From Leguminivora glycinivorella (taxonomy: Eukaryota; Arthropoda; Insecta; Lepidoptera; Tortricidae), in assembly GCF_023078275.1 (NCBI RefSeq), contig NC_062977.1, positions 17,195,118 to 17,259,117 of the forward strand: a DNA stretch of 64,000 nt, read 5' to 3'. Below the pieces are notes generated by a model. It was not told the origin of the DNA. It made no database searches and saw only the letters and a program-made list of their open reading frames with translations. Of the stretch, positions 55,001-64,000 are shown piece after piece. Within the stretch, counting starts at the first letter, position 1. Every line of letters begins with the position of its first letter. The translations under genes and the position numbers were made by a program.

Positions 55001-58000
55001 CGTTAACCCTTCCAAGTGCGTGCTAGCCGCAGATGAAGTAACCTTTCTTGGGTATCGGATAAATAAAAACGGTACATGCCCGCCAGCAGAGAGGATAGAA
55101 TCACTACAAAGCTTTCCTTTACCAAAGACGGTTGAAGGCCTTCGTAGATTCTTAGGCATGGTAAACTTTTATCGGAGGTTTGTACCAAAAGCTGCTGAAC
55201 TACAAGCACCTCTTATAAATGTGTTGGCATCAACACAACTAAAAGGACCAAAGCCAGTGCCTTGGACACCTGAGCTGGAACTAGCATTCAAGAAATGTAA
55301 AGAACATCTTGCCACTGCTACTCTCTTAGCACATCCTATTGATAATGCTCAATTAGGACTTTTTACTGACGCATCATCAACCCATGTCGGAGCTTGCTTA
55401 CAACAGAAAGTCAATGGAGACTGGCAACCACTTGCTTTCTTCAGCAGAAAGCTTCCAACTCAACATACGAGCTGGCCAGCCTATTATCGTGAGTTGCTTG
55501 CAGTCTATGAAGCGGTACAGCATTTCCGCCATGTGCTGGAGGTACAGCACGTCACCATATACACTGATCACAAACCATTGATTTATGCCTTTTCTCAACG
55601 GCGGGAGAAACTGCCTCCGGTACAGCTCAATCAGCTCTCTTTTATTTCTCAATTTACAACAGACATAGTTCATATCCAAGGAAAGGAGAATGTCGTGGCG
55701 GACACGATGTCAAGAGTTGAGGCAATAAAAATCGAAGACGATTACGCGGAATTGGCCAAGTCTCAAGAGATCGACGACGAGCTACGTATGTTACAAGGAA
55801 ATTCATCCTTAAAAATTGAAAAGATTAAATTACCAGGAATAGATGTAGAAATTTTCTGCGACGTGTCGACTGGAAAACTGCGTCCATACTTGACTCCGGC
55901 TTTCCGGCGAAAGTACTTTGAGAAGATCCACAGCCTCAGCCACCCTGGAGCCCGGGGCTCGGCCCGTTTGATGGCTGATCGTTTCGTCTGGCCTAACATA
56001 AAGAAAGAGTGCCGACAATGGGCACGCAGCTGCCTTGCTTGCCAACGCTGCAAAGTTACCAGACACGTGACTGCACCATTAGAGAAGTTCACCAGCCCTT
56101 CTCTTCGCTTACGCCACGTACATCTGGACATTATCGGCCCCTTGCCCCATAGTAAAGGTTACCAGTACTGTTTGACAGCTGTCGACAGATTCACCCGGTG
56201 GCCAGAGGCATGGCCAATGGTTGGGATAACGGCAGAAGAAGTAGCAGAAACGTTCACCCGGGAGTGGATATCTCGATACGGGGTACCCTCTGTGGTGACC
56301 ACTGACCAAGGTCGTCAATTTGAATCGACTCTTTTCCATCGCCTCATGGACGTTTGCGGTACTAATCGCACACGGACGACAGGGTATCATCCACAAGCGA
56401 ACGGAATGGTCGAACGTATGCATCGTCAATTAAAAGCGGCTATCATGTGTCACGGAGAGACCTGGTCGACAGCCTTACCACTGGTATTGTTAGGCATGAG
56501 AACCGCATTAAAAGAGGACTTGAACACGTCTGCCGCCGAATTACTGTACGGCGAGCCTCTTCGTCTCCCCGGCGAGCTCGTCGTTGCCCCAGAGAATACA
56601 GCAGATTCCGAGGTAACAGCTGATTTTGTTACTCGATTAAGACACCATATGAAACTACTGAGGGCTACACCGGCTATACATCACTCAAAACCGTCCTCAT
56701 TCGTTTTTAAGGACCTATTAAAAACTGCGACACACGTTTTTCTTCGGGACGATACAGTGCGGCGCTCACTGCAACCACCTTATACCGGCCCATACCGGGT
56801 CAAGCAGAGACAGAGCAAAACCCTTATATTAGATGTAAATGGTAAAGAAGTGACAGTCAGCATTGATCGGGTAAAGCCTGCATACTTAGAGCCCAGTAAA
56901 ACTCCTGTCCTCGCATCACCTACCATGGCTCCTGCATCTGATGTACCTACTCCGCCAGGGTCCATAGCAGGTCCCACTGGTGATTTCCCAAATTCCAGCC
57001 CTGTACCTATAGTCACTAGGGCAGGGAGGACAGTAAAACAAAAGATTAGATTAGACCTATAGATGGCATTTTAATTTTGTGTTTGTTTATACGCGTAAAA
57101 TCGTTGACGTGTTATGTTAAGAAAGTAACAAAAAAATTGTTTTTTATTAATTATATTTTATGTGGTCTATTTGTCTCCGTGGGGGTGGTGTGGCGAATCG
57201 CATTTGGACCTCATCGTGTTTCATTTTTTTTATAGTAAGTATTAACATATTTTATGTCATTATTTTGTATACAGGTAGTATTTCAGTCGTCAACCGTGGG
57301 CGTCCTCTTAGCAGATCCGACACAGGCGTCAGTAAAAGTAAAGTTTGAAGGAAAAGCAGCTGGCGAACCGGATGATGACAGCGAAATTAATGACGTTAGT
57401 CCTTTTTTTTGCTTTATTTGTTTTATCTTAGAATAAAATTGAGTTACTTCAATTATAATGCCCTTATATGTATAGCTATTAATTAAGTATGTTTTTTTTT
57501 ACTTATGTGGATGAATGAGTACCCTTACCACTGAATTTGGTTTCTTTCGCCAAAAACTGTAAAATACCTATAAGAAACAAGCTTGGAACGTACTTAACAG
57601 GTTAAAGGCGCTTATGATAGTATTTAGTTTAATAGTTATAGATGTAGATCAACTCATTCCTGGCACTAAAAATGGTACGAAATACTAATTTTATAGGGGA
57701 ATCAAACCTTCGCCCCTACATTTTCAATCAATTTTTAAGTGTTAGGTAGGGTAGGGCTCGTCAATAACTCCGCCAACGTCAAAGCAAAGAGGATCGAGTA
57801 TTATAGAGAGTTACTGTCAAAGTAAAATTTGTAATCACAGTGCATGGACTGCCATCTCTCGACACAAGCTTAAAACTTTTGAACCTCAGTTTTGACAATT
57901 TGGATCATATCAAGCTAACACTTGATATGACTGTGTTAAAATGTCAAATATTAATATTAGTGCCATCTAGCCGAGCGTTTCCCAAAGGTAACTAGGGTTG

Positions 58001-59082
58001 CAAAAAAACGGTTTTTTTTCTGGCTTGAAAAAAAAAACATGAAAAAAAACCGTGAAAAAAAACAGTTTTTTTTCTGGAGTATGTTTTTTTTTCTAAACTA
58101 CGAAATCTCAAAATTTGCAAAGTAGTCAATACTTTTATACGGTTTTTTAGACTTAATGTTAACTATTAAACGAATTTAATCAAATAACTTTAATTTCTGG
58201 TCTTATAAAAGAAACATTTACGAAATCTGTAGTTGGTAGTTATCACTATTCGCCTCTCCACGCTACACGCAGCATCGGGAATTCCCCAATAAACGTTTGT
58301 ATACTGAATGTTAATTTAAATAAAATGTACGTTATTGTTATTGAAACACGTTACAACTCACGAAAAACCGTTATTGTCGTATTTTTTGTTCATCTGAAAA
58401 AAAACCATATTTAGAAAAAAAACCATTGTGCTCTTTTTTTTTCATGTTTTTTTTCACAATTCTGAAAAAAAACATTTGGTTTTTTTTCTATTTACAACCC
58501 TAGGTGTAACGCCATCTAGGCCACCATACCTTTTTCTCTAGGGCTTTGAGGTACATTTTTTTCTTAGACTTTATCCGTCTATACGGAGTTACATATGTCT
58601 TTGGTCAAGGTTTAGAAAGGCACGCGTTTTCTGGTGACTATTGACCGGTAGGTCATACTCATACATTTTACCGTCTAAATAATCCCGATCCGTTGTACCT
58701 ATATTATATAGTATTAACCTAACAGCCGACCTAGCCGAAGTGACAATCATTGACGCTACGTGGCGTACAGAAGAGGTACAGAAGAGGGGGGAGAGGTAGC
58801 TACTAGCTACAATACGCTTACGATGGGTAAGCGCTCGTGATGATATCTAGGTACCCTGGTCCACAATCCAAATGTATCAACTTCCACTTCCAGCTACCAG
58901 ACGCGTGCCACAACGAATGCGGAGGCAAGCCGAAGCTATCCGAAGTGCCACATGAGAAGGGCAGGGACCTGGAGAGCCTCGGGTTCGCGCAGTTTGAGCC
59001 GGTGGACTGGCTTCGAGTCCAGTTGCCCAAGAAGCAAGACCTGTTCCAGGAGTTCTATCGACGTGTGCACAACTATGTGTGA
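49053..59082 (+). CDS. Unrecognised four-exon gene
   Basis: Exons 49053-49150, 50588-50684, 57275-57394 and 58894-59082 join in phase (2, 0, 0) to about 167 codons with a stop at 59080. Segments: MSEDTYGAKFAKEFAQTNQI and ELPPESSHPEDS; STDHDHDAYRRPMFPFKS; VVFQSSTVGVLLADPTQASV with KVKFEGKAAGEPDDDSEIND; and ACHNECGGKPKLSEVPHEKG, ending LFQEFYRRVHNYV. Acceptors are good (TTTTCAG, TATACAG, CTTCCAG). The first donor would be a rare GC type (AG|GCATGT), so an undetected exon is possible. No signal peptide or membrane segment. CHNEC in the last exon could bind metal, but no family is recognised. Intron 3 hosts a Ty3/gypsy element. Confidence 0.55.
49168..49402. mobile_element. Interspersed repeat family K, copy 3
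   Basis: Same order as 38310-38535. It begins less than 20 bases after the first exon of the gene at 49053. Confidence 0.7.
50690..51530. other. Intron DNA and unrecognised 5' flank of the gypsy element
   Basis: AT-rich. A 5' LTR and primer-binding site should lie here just before the gag ATG at 51533, but I cannot see a repeat of the short post-pol sequence, nor a clear tRNA-complementary site. Confidence 0.45.
51533..51612 (+). pseudogene. gag, 5' segment (CsRn1-like Ty3/gypsy element)
   Basis: ATG in good context (ACCATGG) opens a frame MATNEELLQKYEELQQRVSL, then LGGTSGP. It is interrupted after GGGCC by a 1.5-kb TIR element. The frame resumes at 53144 in the same phase, showing that this is the original gag start. 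Confidence 0.75.
51613..53143. mobile_element. 1.5-kb TIR element inserted in gag
   Basis: Ends CAATTTCATATAGG and CCTTTTTGAAACAG are inverted (degenerate), and many GACAATTGT and ACAGGTG motifs lie subterminally in both ends. It is flanked by a 5-bp duplication GGGCC (51608-51612 and 53144-53148). AT-rich interior; no transposase frame. The short run ATCGGTAGRCTTTATGCCCT near 52630 also occurs near 16690 in the RGS intron. Confidence 0.75.
53144..53935 (+). pseudogene. gag, main segment
   Basis: Encodes the capsid-like region VKLPSFWTQQPKLWFAQAES and onward, ending with a cysteine-histidine box CWYHKRYGKNATKCISPC, that is C-x2-H-x9-C-x3-C. This CHCC box, rather than CCHC, is typical of the CsRn1 clade of Ty3/gypsy elements. 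The stop is at 53933. Slippery heptamer GGGAAAC at 53911-53917 lies in the correct phase for a -1 shift into the protease frame. Confidence 0.85.
53912..54531 (+). mobile_element. Protease region of the gypsy element
   Basis: In the frame reached by a -1 shift from gag. It contains the aspartic-protease active site FLIDTGSDLSCF and the flap-side SAPIIGSDLM-like segment (VSAPIIGSDLMAEYYLL). The frame continues into the RT N-terminal linker and stops at 54529. A second slippery heptamer, AAAAAAG (A AAA AAG), sits at 54507-54513, in phase, 16 bases before that stop. Confidence 0.85.
54513..57062 (+). mobile_element. Reverse transcriptase, RNase H and integrase of the gypsy element
   Basis: One uninterrupted frame (865 codons if counted from 54465). 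RT has WASPLHM and the YIDD catalytic box (148-151). RNase H has TDASS, YRELL and TDHKPL (D302, E343, D368). Integrase has the HHCC zinc box (H489, H493, C523, C526) and DDE residues D555, D614 and E650, followed by a GPY/F-type C-terminal module (YTGPYRVK). All catalytic residues seen are intact. No env frame follows. Stop at 57060. Confidence 0.9.
57063..57274 (+). other. Truncated 3' end of the gypsy element
   Basis: A G-rich run GTGGGGGTGGTGTGG near 57179-57194 looks like a polypurine tract with a possible LTR start (TGTGGCG), but only about 80 bases separate it from the host exon at 57275. A full 3' LTR is therefore absent. Confidence 0.5.
57395..57789. other. Start of intron 3, no gene
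   Basis: AT-rich intron following donor GTTAGT. Nothing recognised. Confidence 0.5.
57790..58610. mobile_element. TE with a nested poly(A/T) MITE
   Basis: The outer sequence (AAGAGGATCGAGTATT to TTATCCGTCTATACGGAG) is the reverse of 27775-28075. An inner element at 57992-58503, with ends CTAGGGTTG and CAACCCTAG, splits it after CCCAAAGGT. Runs of 8-10 A or T with CATG between them fill the inner element. Confidence 0.65.
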
Positions 59083-59410
59083 GATGTTTAACCTTTTGTC
59101 TGAGTAGGATAATTGTAAGGCCTTTTTTTTACGTTGGGGAAATGCATTTACGCTTGCCATCCGGTCCGGGGGACCAGGGGTGATGACGGACTAACCAGAA
59201 TAGGACTACCGTCTAAAACCACCAACGAATTCCGTCTCCGCCTTGGGTGGAGTGTCGCAGGGTCACTATAAGCATTCCACCACGTACATAAGTGTGTGGT
59301 CCTGTCACGGTCGCCATGTGGTGTGGAGCCGATTAAATGAAACACATGTACGTTTCCGTAGACGACTATATTAAGACTATTCATACAATGTTGTATGCAA
59401 ACTTAACTCT
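59083..59410. other. Intergenic, no gene
   Basis: No supported frame. Probably degraded LINE 3' sequence (GCATTCCACCACG, GTGGTGTGGAGCC blocks) next to the LINE fragments that follow; uncertain. Confidence 0.4.
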
Positions 59411-59449
59411 ATGTCTATACTATACTATAACATAGTATAGTATAGACAT
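59411..59449. repeat. Perfect 18-bp-arm palindrome
   Basis: ATGTCTATACTATACTAT and its exact complement with AAC between. TAGTATAG pieces recur at 59450-59460 and 59748-59762. Confidence 0.85.
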
Positions 59450-59499
59450 AGTATATATATAGTCCTCCACATCGATTTCGATGACGGCGACCTGAGCAA

Positions 59500-59748
59500 T
59501 CAAAGTTGTTTTCTCATATGAGCTCTTATATGGCTGGCCAGGCCAAATTTACTTTTAAAGACTCGGTCACAATTTTGGCAGTATAATTGACCGGTCGTGT
59601 TGTATGTATACACGTAGGAGGGCTTAGGTCTTTCCTTGCGTAATTGGCGTTGTAAGTCTAACGTCGCGAGGCGGTTTTCCTCAAACGACTTAACGGATTC
59701 AAAGATGGTAGATCGCCAAGATGACCGGTTAGCAGCGAGTACATACAT
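59500..59748 (-). pseudogene. C-terminal fragment of a LINE reverse-transcriptase polyprotein
   Basis: Encodes SSWRSTIFESVKSFEENRLA, then a C2H2-type finger CQNCDRVFKSKFGLASHIRA and a stop. The W-R...F-E-x-x-R-L plus IGL-SH-x-R finger is the usual tail of many insect non-LTR polyproteins, so this is a transposon relic and not a transcription factor. The rest of the RT is missing. Confidence 0.7.
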
Positions 59749-59774
59749 AGTATAGTATAGTTCTGAAAAGACAT

Positions 59775-60173
59775 ATGAAGAGATGCGGAATTGAACCCTC
59801 TGACTGGGAGAGCAAGGCAGCGCAGCGGCCGGAATGGCGGCGTCTCATACATGAGCGAGTCAGTGATTTTGAGACCGTACGTCGCACTGAGCTCGACACA
59901 AAGCGAGATGAAATTAAAGCTCGGCCGCCAACCTCCATTCCCTACAACTATGTTGCTGGTATGCTCACGTGTCCTAAATGCGCGCGAGTATTCAACAGAA
60001 AGATTGGATACGCGAGCCATCTTAGGGCACACCAGAGAGCGGAAAAGAACCTACAGTCGCTGTGGCCGAAACCGGTCAGGAGAATATATAACATAAACTA
60101 CGTACACACCTCAAGTGTAAGGCCTGAGTGCACGCTTATATCACATCTCGGACACTGGCGATCAAATATATGA
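59775..60173 (+). pseudogene. Second LINE polyprotein C-terminal fragment, opposite strand
   Basis: Encodes KRCGIEPSDWESKAAQRPEW, RRLIHERVSDFETVRR and a finger CPKCARVFNRKIGYASHLRA. Related to, but clearly diverged from, the fragment at 59500-59748; the two are head to head, 26 bases apart. After about 60075 the frame runs into unrelated repeat sequence. Confidence 0.7.
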
Positions 60174-60365
60174 AAGAGGCGCGTTCCTAGCACACATTCT
60201 AAGCTCGTGTAGGTGAACGCGTACCATGCTTGTATGAGTGAGATGAGATATGGCAGGTCGGCTGTTTGCGTTTTTGACAGGCGGTAACTGTGAGGTAACC
60301 GAGAGGGGGTGGGTGACACTTTCAGCGGGGAGCGAGAGTGGCCATACTGTACGATAGTACTCTTT
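60140..60365. repeat. Interspersed repeat family J, copy 3
   Basis: Matches 41370-41580 in order and orientation, with GAGGTAACCGAGAGGGGGTG extra. Followed at 60425-60560 by an inverted pair (GCGACAGCGGTGAGCGGC and complement), another short MITE. Confidence 0.65.
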
Positions 60366-60710
60366 ATGGGCATTTTCAGAATTTGGGTCCCCCCAAACTA
60401 AACTACCAGCAAACTTACGGCTCAGCCACAACATTGGGCTAAGCGCGACAGCGGTGAGCGGCGGCCATACATTGGAGCGAGACACAGCGATGGGACTTTT
60501 CATTCGCACGTATGGTTGCCGCTCACCGCTGTCGCGCTTAGACCAATGTCGTGGCTGAGCCGTTATAGTTGTCTTGTTCAATATTTACATCTGTAGGTAC
60601 ATACGGCATAACCGAGGTTTGCATCCTCGTTTTTGACCACCAAGATATATCAGCCAGGTTTTTACCCATAATCGTTTGATATAATAAATATTCAACATTA
60701 TATCATATAA

Positions 60711-60945
60711 TCCATACTAATATTATAAATGGGAAAGTGTGTGTGTCTGTTTGTTTGTCCGTCTTTCACGGCAAAACGGAGCGACGTATAGACGTGATTT
60801 TTTAAGTGGAGATAGTTGAAGGGATGGAGAGTGACATAGGCTACTTTTTGTCTCTTTCTAACCCCCCATTTCCCTAAAATGGGGGGGTGGAAGTTTGTAT
60901 GAACCATCCGAATTTAAGGCGAGCGAAGCCGCGGGAAAAAGGTAG
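60711..60945 (+). mobile_element. Short non-autonomous Helitron (family H1)
   Basis: Starts TCCATACTAATATTATAAAT after A; the end is GAAGCCGCGGG followed by GTAG, a decayed CTAG. Best-preserved interior of the four copies. Confidence 0.65.
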
Positions 60946-61111
60946 TGTTGGATATTTTCAATAAGATTTATTTACTGGTTTTACTTAGCTGTCGTTTTAC
61001 GAATCTCGTGCGGCAAACTTCGGTTCAGATCAAACGGCTCGAACTAGCTATATACTCGAACCTAGTAGGTATTGAACACAAAACGATTGTTACAAACGTA
61101 TAGTCATTTCG

Positions 61112-61282
61112 TCACTACTTTTAAAAAAACTTGTATCTTCGTCTGTCAATGAAAATAAAATTGTAGTAAGTATGTATGGAATGCATATAGACTTACTGCG
61201 TTTTATTTAACTAAACGGGTGCCAAATTCAATGGCAGTCCTCAAAATGTTTTATGACAATTTTGAGGAGCAGCGTAAGATGC
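61112..61282. mobile_element. MITE family B, copy 3, disrupted
   Basis: Starts like 8297, but about 55 bp of unrelated sequence (61207-61260) splits it and the right end is lost. Confidence 0.5.
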
Positions 61283-61723
61283 AAACACCATATAAAATCA
61301 AAACAACTCTGGTGTAAAAAACAGTGCTTCGTTTATTCTAATTATAAATGGTTAAAAAACCCTTTTCCGAATGAATTAAAATAATTCACTGTTCCTGATC
61401 GGTTTAGCCATTATAACATCCGTTATAAATGCACTGAGACAAAGGTTGAGGTTATGTATGAACAGAGGTTGACAGTCAGTTTACATGTAAAATTGTTGCC
61501 ATATATAGAATTCTTCATTAAAATAATAATTTTCAAAATTTAGTTAAAGTTGTCTGAATCTAAGGTTACGTGCCCCGTGTGCAAACACCATTTAAAAATT
61601 ATATTGAACGTAAGAAGGTAAGTCATACAGAACAATTTTGTGATAAGATAATATATTATTACAATTAATAACGAATACATTCATAGCACTGGCAATCTTT
61701 TTGTATCCGTATATGATTTCCAG

Positions 61724-61901
61724 TGTCAAAAACAAATGTCATTGGAGCAAATTTGGCGACACGTCCACTCCGAACGAGCCTGATCGGGCGTCTGACTCAA
61801 TAGAATCTGTTCGCAGTTTTGACGTTTGTATGGAAAATTTACGAAAGTTTATATTCAACATTGATTTTATTCGTTCTCTTTGTAAGGAAAAATATGAAAA
61901 G
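61724..61901 (+). CDS. Candidate exon upstream of the BTB exon
   Basis: Acceptor GATTTCCAG, donor GTAATA; 59 full codons, including CHWSKFGDTSTPNEPDRASD and FDVCMENLRKFIFNIDF. It may be the first coding exon, with the ATG at MENLRKF. It ends in phase 0, whereas the BTB exon needs two bases carried in, so either another exon lies between or this is not part of that gene. A preceding donor at 61617 (AAGAAG|GTAAGT) could end a leader exon. Confidence 0.4.
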
Positions 61902-62219
61902 GTAATAATTCTGTAGTCCAGTTATCTAGCTTATAAAATAACATTATTTTAAAACTAAAACACGGTCGTACATATTCAAATTTATGAAGATGCCGACAGG
62001 GGCCGACCGCATTTTAGTTACAACTTTAAGTAAGTATGTATCTAAAATTGGAAGTGTTTCCTGATTACCTGATGTCGTTTAACTTCCATTTACTGTATTT
62101 TTTTTCAAAGTAGTGAAGATTTTCCTTCGTAAACATGATCGGTTGATCGCATTAGAATTATGCTGTTAAGTATGTACCTATATCTGATATAGTCATAACA
62201 ATTATTAAATAAAATAAAA

Positions 62220-62475
62220 ACTAACCCGTACATGCCCGTGTGGTAACGGGTTAAGAATTTCACCACCCCCTTTCTTCCCGTGGGTGTCGTAGAAGTCGAC
62301 TGTGGGATATGGGTTAAATTGTGGCGTAGGCGAAAGGCTGGCAACCTGTCACTGCAATGTCACAATTTCGTTTTTTTTCAACCCCTTTTTGCCAAGAGTG
62401 ACACTGAAACCTGAGTATGTGCTCTGCTTACCCCTTCATGGGATACAGGCGTGATTGTATGTATGTATGTATGTA
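62220..62475. repeat. LINE-tail-like repeat
   Basis: TCACCACCCCCTTTCTTCCC, TGGGTGTCGTAGAAGTCGAC and a tail of GTAT tetranucleotides. The reverse complement of parts lies at 33985-34150, and short pieces at 10230-10300. Confidence 0.6.
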
Positions 62476-62632
62476 TGTATGTACCTATGTAAAAAACTAA
62501 TAACAATATTATTCGCATGCGTCACAAGACATCCGATGACGCAGTACAAGGTGTGTTTCCCCGCCGTAAAAACTAATCTATTTACGGCAATTTTGATCAA
62601 ATAGATCGATTATCGTACATTTGTAATTTTAG

Positions 62633-62750
62633 CAACACCGACACCATAATACACATCGGCGATGAAGAGTTCCACTGTCATCATATAGTATTACAAGTCT
62701 ATTCGGCATTTTTCAACAATAACACGCAAAAGGATATCACACTGCCAGTG
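62633..62750 (+). CDS. BTB/POZ domain exon (gene continues beyond window)
   Basis: Acceptor TGTAATTTTAG, donor GTGAGT. It encodes NTDTIIHIGDEEFHCHHIVL, then QVYSAFFNNNTQKDITLPV. The D-x-I-I-x-x-G-D-x-x-F-x-x-H-x-x-V-L pattern and the following S-x-F-F are the first half of a BTB domain. Kelch/BACK or zinc-finger BTB proteins are both possible; nothing downstream in the window decides. Phase 0 out. Confidence 0.65.
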
Positions 62751-62776
62751 GTGAGTTTTGATGACACTAGTAAAGG

Positions 62777-63048
62777 GGCATTTTCAGAAATTGAGACCCA
62801 AAATTACTGACAGTTGTTAACAAAAATTAACTCGATGTCAGTTTAGTGACGACAATTAAGAATAAAATTAGTTTAAAAACTAACTTTTTTTGTTCTAAAT
62901 GTAGATTATTGCTTATAGTTTATATAATTAACACAAAGGCAATATTTTTATTGAAATTTCATGCTTAATTGTCGTCACAAAACTGACATCGAGTTAATTT
63001 TTGTTAACAATTTTCACTAATTTTGGGTCCCAAGTTTTGAAAATGCCA
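62777..63048. repeat. Inverted-repeat MITE
   Basis: Arms of about 65 bp (GGCATTTTCAGAAATTGAGA outward and complement) around an AT-rich centre. A second fold-back (GGGGCCGATTTTTGAG and complement) lies at 63130-63246, and a third degenerate one at 63325-63455. Confidence 0.65.
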
Positions 63049-63567
63049 TAAGACGGCTTAACACTAGAGTCTTTTGAACGCTGCGTAGTCGTTCTTAAAT
63101 TTGCGCCGAATCGAGCACAGTGATGAACAGGGGGCCGATTTTTGAGTGTCACGGCGTTCGAATTCAGAAAATTGTCACTGAAAATAATAGGCAATTCACC
63201 GTTTTCAACCGGTATTTTAGTGAAAGTGAGACTCAAAAATCGGCCCCGAGAACCCGGATTTTCCACGGCAAAACAAAACTGATAAAGCTACCTACCTAGA
63301 TGCAGTTGCAAAAGCTCTAGAGGCGCCAGTGCACTATACTTGCCGCAATACCAAGTGGCGATTGATGTTATAATACTATCCCTTTCTATCTCACTGGGTC
63401 TCCATTAACATGAATTAGTCGCCAGTTAGTATTGCGGCGAGTATAGCTCCTAAGGCGAAAGACTTGACTGAAACAGATTGAAACAAATCAAATTACACTT
63501 GACCCATCCGAATACTCTCCGATTTATCCGAATATTTAGACAAATGGAGAAGTAATGCGACCCGTTT
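63049..63567. other. BTB-gene intron or flank, no gene
   Basis: Contains only the fold-back repeats mentioned with the preceding entry. No further BTB exon was found up to the window end. Confidence 0.5.
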
Positions 63568-63703
63568 AGTCCGTTTTCACATTATCCGATCCGATATCGG
63601 ATGTCGGAAGGATTTCAATAGAAGAAACTCAAGATGGCGCCTGTGATGTATGGAATATCGGTCCGACATCCGATATCGGATCGGGTAATGTGAAAACGCA
63701 CTT
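63568..63703. mobile_element. MITE family D, copy 3
   Basis: Both inverted ends present (GTTTTCACATTATCCGATCC outward). Confidence 0.75.
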
Positions 63704-63929
63704 AGAGTGCGTCAAATGGGAATAGCTTTGAAGTAAATTACTTCATTAGAACGAGCCAACTTAGATATGTACCATCACTGGGCACAGACCTCCAACGCTC
63801 TAGATAGTCATCGATTCAGATTGGGAAATCCACACATGGTTGCATCAGTCAAAACGAAATACTTAAGCAGCATTTAGTACGATTTCATGTTAATAAGTGT
63901 GTAGCCCCCCTAACGTTGTCGTAAAAATG

Positions 63930-64000
63930 TATTGCAGCCGGCGTAATCGAGCGGCAATCGTCGACGCCAAATGCCGACAGAAATGCAGTCTAGCTCTGTC
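63930..64000. mobile_element. MITE family A, diverged, cut by the window edge
   Basis: TGCCGACAGAAATGCAGTCT and AGCTCTGTC match the diverged copy at 31013-31158 (GCCGACAGAAATGCAATCTG). Confidence 0.55.

Noticed and set aside
59500..60173. C2H2 zinc-finger transcription factor gene
   Set aside because: The finger is preceded by the W-R/F-E linker typical of LINE polyprotein tails, there are two different fragments head to head, and no complete gene exists.

Overview
The window looks like nuclear DNA of a moth or butterfly. It is AT-rich, its genes have small exons in long introns, and the intergenic space is packed with tRNA-derived SINEs, short Helitrons that end in CTAG, TIR/MITE families, LINE tails and one Ty3/gypsy element. 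No prokaryotic or organellar features were seen. All calls come from reading the sequence; no database search was possible.

Layout. (1) 1-8970: upstream DNA or intron, mostly repeats: a pogo-like element at 2577-3426, a composite repeat/SINE array at 3.5-6.4 kb, two Helitron copies and a LINE 3' end. A GC-rich stretch with a perfect CRE at about 1.1-1.37 kb is a candidate promoter. (2) 8974-26051, plus strand: eleven coding exons of an R7-family regulator of G-protein signalling (RGS7-like) in the order DEP, DHEX, GGL, RGS, followed by an unusually long, GC-rich Ala/Pro/Ser tail. The tail can end in two ways. Exons 4 and 5 are followed by decayed tandem copies of themselves, and a SINE abuts the acceptor of exon 8. 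(3) 27.3-45.2 kb: four paralogous genes for small peptides that share a C-terminal cassette, V-P-D-N-C-P-(5-7 residues)-G-x-C-R-E-x-W. Three have the same structure: a TATA box, a non-coding first exon, and a 17-codon signal-peptide exon ending in phase 0. The third gene differs in its last exon. I do not recognise the family, and it is the best candidate here for an undescribed gene family. (4) 49053-59082, plus strand: four exons of a gene I do not recognise. Its 6.6-kb third intron holds an almost intact CsRn1-like Ty3/gypsy element. The gag gene of that element is split by a 1.5-kb TIR element, and its gag, protease and RT frames are linked by two -1 shifts, each at a canonical slippery heptamer. 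(5) 59.1-64 kb: LINE RT C-terminal fragments, repeats, and the first recognisable exon of a BTB/POZ gene that runs off the right edge.

The host genes appear functionally independent: G-protein signalling in neurons for the RGS gene, secreted peptides for the cluster, and unknown for the last two. The mobile-element layer is informative because nested insertions show exact empty sites: a mini-Helitron in a MITE, a TIR element in gag, and an hAT element with a perfect 8-bp duplication. At least four long perfect inverted repeats look like recent fold-back or template-switch events.
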